Below are positions 61,301 to 64,000 of a DNA stretch of 64,000 bases, in pieces. This DNA comes from a bacterium (GTDB lineage: Bacteria; SZUA-182; DTGQ01). Within the stretch, counting starts at the first letter, position 1, and every line of letters starts with the position of its first letter. The stretch covers positions 43,296-107,295 of the forward strand of contig JBFLZW010000036.1 of NCBI GenBank assembly GCA_040755755.1, written 5' to 3'. The position numbers and the translations under genes were made by a program. The notes beneath the pieces were generated by a model. It made no database searches, was not told the origin of the DNA, and worked only from the letters and a program-made list of their open reading frames with translations.

Positions 61301-64000
61301 ATGGTATCGCTTCCGCCGACCACAACCATGTCACTGCTGTAGGTCTGAAGCTCCCTGACCGCCAGATAAACGGCAGCCATCGAGGATGCACAGGCCGCAT
61401 CCACGGTGAAGTTGGACCCTCCCAGATCAAACCGGTTGGCTACCCGTCCCGCAGCCACATTCATCAGGATGCCGGGGAAGGAGTCTTCGGTCCATTCAGG
61501 GAAAAATCCGTTCATCCGGGAAATAATCCGCTCTCCCTGAAGCAGGCCATCGCTCAGATGCTCCATGAGGGGAAGAAATGAGCGGATGCTGTAGCTGATT
61601 CCCAGATCAGCCACCCCCCCACCGGCTCCCAGAATCACCGAAGTCCGGTCCCGGTTGAAGGAGCGGTTCAGGTAACCGGCATCTTTCATGGCTTCTCTGA
61701 CTACCTGAAGAGTCAAAAGGTGAAGCGGTTCTATCGAGCGCAAGGTGTTGGGCGGCATCCCATACTCCATGGGATCAAAAGGGACTTCATCGACAAAACC
61801 GCCCCATTTGGAGTAAATCTTGTCCTGAGCTTTGCGATCCGCATGATAGTAAAGCCGGTAGTCCCACCGGTCCGGGGGAATTTCCTCGATCGCGTTGACC
61901 TTATCGAGAATATTTGCCCAATAGGCGCGGACATCAGAAGCTTTCGGCAAAATACAGGCCATGCCGATAACCGCCACTTCAGGGATTTCAGGAGCAGAGA
62001 ACCGGGCCGTTGTGTTTCCTTTTTTCTCGGCGTTAATCAATTCCTCGAATTTTTCTGCACCCTTTCGACAGATATCCTGATGCAGCGCTTCGATGGACAG
62101 AGGCCGGTCCCGCAGAGCGGCAATCTGACCGATCATGTACAGGCCCCGCTCCCGCTGCTCCTCGATGTTGAGCGGAACATACTGCGGCGGAGCTGCATTA
62201 TCCGTTGAAGGCTGCCGGTCAATGCCTTTGGCGGCAATTCTGAGACGGCCAAGATTCAGGGATTCCAGTGCATTCCTGACCTCTTCGATCGGGCGACCCT
62301 CAGAGAGCATTCTCTCCTTTTCGGCGATGAAAAGCCGGGTAAAGGGAGTGGATAAGCAGCGGGTTACATAACCGGGACTGGTTTCCAGCCGGATGGTACC
62401 CTTTGCGGCCAGGGCCTGCTGCTGAAATTCCTGAATGATCGCTCCGCTCGAAACCGCTTCTTCAGTAAACAGGTAGGCAGAGCCTGCCTGAATACCGACC
62501 GCAACTCCAAGGTCTGCCAGGGGAGTAATGGTGAGCGCCGCTATCAGAGAAGAGAAGGCATCATGAATTCCACCGGCAAGCAGTACCTGGCAGGAAGAAG
62601 CATCGTCCCTGGTCGAGAGAAAGTCCAGGAGGACCTCGAGGCAGCTTTCCCACAATATAAAGCTGCTTCGCGGCCCAAGGTGGCCGCCGCACTCCAGCCC
62701 TTCGAAAATAAACCTTTTTAATCCCTCCCGGAGGAACAGCTTCAGCATTCCCGGTGAAGGGCAGTGCAGATAGGTCATAATTCCCTGCTGTTCAAGATAT
62801 TTAGCCTGCTCAGGCTTCCCTCCCGCGATCAGGGCAAACCGTGGCCGATGGGCCAGAATGGCGTCCATCTGCTCCTTGAGCAAATCCGCCGGAATAAACC
62901 CCAGCATCCCGACCCCCCAGGAGAGCCCGGCCAGGTCCTTTTCACACCGGGCCAGCAACTGGCGGGCATTATCGCCTCTCATCATGGCCAGTTCAATAAA
63001 GGGCAAAGCACCCTTTTTGACTACCTGCCTGGCAAACTCCGGGACATCGGAAATTCTGGCCATCGGCCCCTGAACGATCGGATAGCGGGTATCGTGGCTT
63101 TGGGCCAGACTGCTGCCCTCATGAAAGGGGTAGCCTTTGGAGGCCGCAGATTGCAGATGAGCAGTGATCGACTGGCGAATGCCCTGGAGAATGCCTCCCA
63201 CGGTTGCGAATTTTCGTGCCAGTGAGGGGGCAAACGATATATCCTGTCCCAGAATAACAAGGTCTTTTTCAAGGGATTGCCAGCCTGCCCGCTGGCAGAT
63301 ATGCTCCCTCCAGGCTGCCAGATGATCGGCTGAATCCCCCCGATGGTCGCTGGCGGAAAGCCGGACAAGGTGCTCCTCCTGCCCCTGAAGCTCTTTAATA
63401 ACCGGGAGATTGGGCCTGCTGTATACGCGGTAGAGAGAGCCCAGTCTCTCTCCCAGACAGATCGTTTCACTTCCATCCATAGAGGCCAGACGGTTTTTTA
63501 CCTCCCGGGGAAGCGGAGACTCCTGGGCAAGCAAGAGTTGAGAATCCAGAACGATACCTTCCGCTCCCGCCGCATAGCAGCCTGCGGCTGTGTGCAAACC
63601 GATCCCCCCCTGTGCCCAGACCGGCAGGCTCAGATGAGAGAGGATTTTCTGGAGTAAAACAAAAGTTGTATCTTCACCAATCCGCCCTCCCGCCTCATGA
63701 CCTTTGGCCACAATTCCGTCAGCACCGAGTTCTTTCCCGATCTGAGCCTGCCGCAGGCAAATGCTTTCGTAAAAAATCACAAGACCCAGGTCATGGAAAG
63801 TGCGCATGATTTTGCGTAAGCTCTGAATCTGCCCGGAAGTTAGAAGTACATACCGAAGCCGGTCAGGTATAAATTCCGCAAGATAGGAGCCGAGCTCACC
63901 GAGAAAATCACCGGCCTGCCCATCCACTTTGATTCCGAAATCATTTCTTCCATATTTGCTCAACAGCTCAATACCTTCTCGAGCAGTCCGCAGATCACGG
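55351..64000 (-). CDS. Pfa-like iterative megasynthase 1: ER(NMO)-ER(NMO)-KS-AT-ACP-KR-DH (5' end outside window)
   Basis: The frame is open to the window edge, so the N-terminus is missing; numbering is from TTG 63963. About 1-150 is the end of an FMN-dependent nitronate-monooxygenase/enoyl-reductase barrel (KGHEAGGRIGED, PVWAQGGIGLHTAAG); about 290-575 is a second such barrel (YPIVQGPMARIS, LECGGHLGPRSS). Next: ketosynthase (660-1110; VDAACASS, EAHGTGT, IGHTKCTAG), acyltransferase (1265-1600; FLFPGQGSQ, GHSYGEY), carrier (LGIDSIKRVEI near 1872), ketoreductase (near 1990-2480; ISGGARGITADVAREL) and hotdog dehydratase (2570-2860; LQDHRLDGKPVLPM). This set can run full reductive elongation like secondary-lipid/PUFA synthases. 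In-frame repeats lie at 60331, 59094, 58097-58192, 57772 and 56012. Confidence 0.9.
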   Translation of the reverse strand, partial: RDLRTAREGIELLSKYGRNDFGIKVDGQAGDFLGELGSYLAEFIPDRLRYVLLTSGQIQSLRKIMRTFHDLGLVIFYESICLRQAQIGKELGADGIVAKGHEAGGRIGEDTTFVLLQKILSHLSLPVWAQGGIGLHTAAGCYAAGAEGIVLDSQLLLAQESPLPREVKNRLASMDGSETICLGERLGSLYRVYSRPNLPVIKELQGQEEHLVRLSASDHRGDSADHLAAWREHICQRAGWQSLEKDLVILGQDISFAPSLARKFATVGGILQGIRQSITAHLQSAASKGYPFHEGSSLAQSHDTRYPIVQGPMARISDVPEFARQVVKKGALPFIELAMMRGDNARQLLARCEKDLAGLSWGVGMLGFIPADLLKEQMDAILAHRPRFALIAGGKPEQAKYLEQQGIMTYLHCPSPGMLKLFLREGLKRFIFEGLECGGHLGPRSSFILWESCLEVLLDFLSTRDDASSCQVLLAGGIHDAFSSLIAALTITPLADLGVAVGIQAGSAYLFTEEAVSSGAIIQEFQQQALAAKGTIRLETSPGYVTRCLSTPFTRLFIAEKERMLSEGRPIEEVRNALESLNLGRLRIAAKGIDRQPSTDNAAPPQYVPLNIEEQRERGLYMIGQIAALRDRPLSIEALHQDICRKGAEKFEELINAEKKGNTTARFSAPEIPEVAVIGMACILPKASDVRAYWANILDKVNAIEEIPPDRWDYRLYYHADRKAQDKIYSKWGGFVDEVPFDPMEYGMPPNTLRSIEPLHLLTLQVVREAMKDAGYLNRSFNRDRTSVILGAGGGVADLGISYSIRSFLPLMEHLSDGLLQGERIISRMNGFFPEWTEDSFPGILMNVAAGRVANRFDLGGSNFTVDAACASSMAAVYLAVRELQTYSSDMVVVGGSDTMQNPFTYLCFSKTQALSPTGQSRPLDESADGIVLGEGVGIVILKRLADAERDGDKIYAVIKAVSSSSDGRDKCLTAPRPEGQILALKRAYAQAGISPSTVGLIEAHGTGTVAGDRAEVQALSKVFADARARAQSCAIGSVKSMIGHTKCTAGIAGLIKVAMALHSKVLPPTLGVSQPNKRANFDQSPFYVNTESRPWFNSEGECPRRAGVSAFGFGGTNFHAVLEEYTQGYSEQTAPVLYQRWPGELLLWEAKSKQDLVDQVNSMMKNLQNLPKEPSSLLPELAATRWEQLKGKIMGRSQNSEVRIQNKSSLAPDSCLLTPDSCSDNAFPGFRLAVVASSGEDLIQKLERTREVLSSTEMIDYHDPRGIFMTGPAARAAGKIAFLFPGQGSQYPNMAKDLALHFPCVRSCFERIDRILKPKLHGMLSSYIFPLPVFNEKDKARQQEELTRTSMAQPAIGAVSVTLCHLLNQLEIHPDMAAGHSYGEYVALWAGGAFSEESLMLLSAARGRIIEESADSCPGIMAAVRGSEEQVSGLVSGIEGVWIANYNSPQQIVVSGTPKAVQQVVDRCAACGAEARVLEVSCAFHSPLIRPAQERFSEFLRSLPMEEPKIAVYSNTTAAPHSTDPEAIADQLVRHLTNSVRFRQEIEAMYEAGARIFIEVGPKSVLTRLVGQILKDRPAVSVALDQPGRPGLLHLQQCLGQVFVQGVSVNLDLLYSGRVAGGASGQWSVVSGQSAAGGIRPSARTLSPTTWMVRGDRIRPWQEAVSAAQGKSQVRPGTSNGEEEERKFLKKDQRIGLEGDAPVKNTINQRQQDIQDRYEYEKKGPQAREEAEKIVAPGPMPRAEDQVMLQFQEMMNRFLETQKAVMLRYMQSGVVLPPDLDDGGQAAPLQAGMQGGEGESLPPQVLRGETGFEAVLSPSPEAASAREQSPQEEALKAEEKKILPASSTIGREQIQELLLRIVSERTGYPPEMLDLSMNMEADLGIDSIKRVEILGSFQREFSSSLGQSIEKEMESLSGVKTLQEIIDWIAKAGEEESGVGSQESGVGSQESGVGRVVSDQWSEVSDQPDAGAAPEDRPETPQDTVPAPVSRFILQGVETPCRQGKSALDKSKVVVITEDRAGLASLLATTLSEQGYKVVLVRPGNTRERSQNSEVRIQNKSGLSPDSCLLTPDSCFPVYYEADFGAAEGVQSLVNSIRQRQGSIGALIHLYPFRKDQGIFEMDLDQWRARLRLEVKSLFYFAKSLEQDFREAAATQGGFLMAVTSMGGLFGSIPLNGARSLSPSQGGCAGLIKSLKYEWPKVVMKAVDLAPQEEMPRLVQQLLNEMHCRAEDVEVGYCHGSRFTLQPIPAPIQEYDTPRMQIDSSWVILISGGARGITADVARELARRYQPILILLGRSALPDNEPPFDVTGSLQEVKSRIIEQMKREGKEVTPARVEARYQHIIKAEEIRASIRAIQDLGARVHYYQVDVRDGKSLAGLIDEIYTTFGRIDGLIHGAGIIEDKFIRDKTADSFDRVFDTKTDSAFILSQKIRFDSLKFMVFFSSVAGRFGNRGQGDYAAANEILNKLAIYLNDRWPGKIVSINWGPWENSNMVPPALQAEFLRHGVQLVSRSEGPRMLDQEICCGPKGEVEVILGGGGWEAALGSKGGSTRPDAKVFPLFAPGIAFPPNEEGVIEIVRELDIERDLYLQDHRLDGKPVLPMTMALELMAEVASLGWPEWHISQIRDMRVWQGIIVAKPTKVRIVATPLQSVVSGQWSVVSEKQGLSRQSREPGSPCGSGNPETLVIKVEIQNIDKSQRCHYSITIEMSKKANDRLDWQPPALMEARPFPLSTREAYQQMLFHGYLFQGITAIHDIGVNGIQGFLTPSDPHKLLAGNPPGTWLIDPVIMDCGLQMIILWSRTYWDMMPLPSRFRLFRILAPLSGARIRFEGRILPQSIPGMLHADLAFYTEEGQLIALLEDMEAACSKSLNRLAEKTERMR
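56012..56046 (-). repeat. Family B repeat in the DH domain of megasynthase 1
   Basis: Four to five CACTGACCACTGACCACTGA units in frame, giving SVVSGQWSVVSEK at a surface position of the hotdog domain; a family C fragment (CCACAGGGGCTCCCTGG) follows at 55971. Confidence 0.82.
57772..57852 (-). repeat. Family A element inside the KR region of megasynthase 1
   Basis: Nearly identical to 60331-60412. It is in frame within the Rossmann part (after KVVLVRPGNTRE, before PVYYEADFG), adding about 27 residues RSQNSEVRIQNK...PDSCLLTPDSC. Confidence 0.9.
58097..58192 (-). repeat. Family B plus tandem family A units before KR in megasynthase 1
   Basis: A family B block (CACTGACCTCTGACCACTGA...) is followed by three 21-nt units of CGACTCCTGACTCCTGACTC type, giving GVGSQES repeated three times and VVSDQWSEVSDQ in the ACP-KR linker. 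Confidence 0.85.
59094..59133 (-). repeat. Family B repeat after AT of megasynthase 1
   Basis: CGACTGGCCACTGACCACTG followed by further ACCACTG units, encoding ASGQWSVVSGQ in the AT-ACP linker. Confidence 0.82.
60331..60412 (-). repeat. Family A element in KS-AT linker of megasynthase 1
   Basis: The arms GCAGGAGTCAGGAGTCAGGA... and TTCTGACTTCTGAATTCTGA surround a CTGCTTTTATTC centre. Coding strand gives RSQNSEVRIQNK then PDSCLLTPDSC. It lies at the same domain boundary as the copy in megasynthase 2. Confidence 0.9.

Overview
The window reads as a chromosomal segment of an uncultured Gram-negative (diderm) bacterium. A TonB-dependent receptor, an MltA-type outer-membrane lipoprotein and a complete MurG-MurC-MurB-Ddl-FtsQ-FtsA-FtsZ block support this. 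Most genes are moderately GC-rich with good Shine-Dalgarno sites. The lineage cannot be fixed from the sequence; a deltaproteobacterial-like or candidate-phylum genome is a reasonable guess. No rRNA, tRNA or CRISPR array was seen.

Layout. 1-9.4 kb: division/cell-wall operon (ftsW end, murG, murC, murB, ddl, ftsQ, ftsA, ftsZ) followed by an orphan ECF-transporter T component. 9.8-13.9 kb: two secreted proteins, a beta-helix protein with a short dockerin and a protein carrying two cohesins, metal-binding repeats and a dockerin. 14.0-18.8 kb: a visibly AT-rich three-gene island between two copies of a 207-bp sequence (dockerin gene tail plus terminator). Its third gene fuses two KaiC/RecA-type ATPase domains to a family-1 solute-binding-protein domain, and this is the strongest candidate for an undescribed system. 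19-22.5 kb: an orphan antitoxin-like gene coupled to mltA, a RAYT transposase remnant split by a 274-bp MITE with a 10-bp target duplication, and a PKD-type secreted protein. 22.8-30.4 kb (minus strand): a stand-alone AsnC ligand-binding domain, trpC, trpF, a RibD-C reductase, a divergent trpD, a molybdopterin oxidoreductase and an MFS carrier. 30.6-38.3 kb: a secreted metalloprotease, a secreted unknown, and a MoxR ATPase with an EreA/TraB-like partner. 38.3-39.2 kb: a junkyard of IS remnants and a possible structured RNA. 39.3-43.3 kb: btuB and cobT, each behind its own cobalamin riboswitch with a terminator. 43.5-46.8 kb: two secreted proteins. 46.9-64 kb (minus strand): a Pfa-like secondary-lipid/polyketide synthase operon of two megasynthases, an acyl carrier protein and an AP-superfamily phosphoesterase, with an alpha/beta hydrolase downstream.

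A second theme runs through the window: at least four families of short repeats (A: CAGGAGT/ACTCCTG arms; B: CCACTGGCCACTGA-type; C: GAGGCTGGGTGGGGGTGA palindromes; D: CTCTGTGCCTCTGTGTCT) lie in intergenic gaps and also, in frame, inside murG, trpF and both megasynthases, where they encode extra linker peptides.
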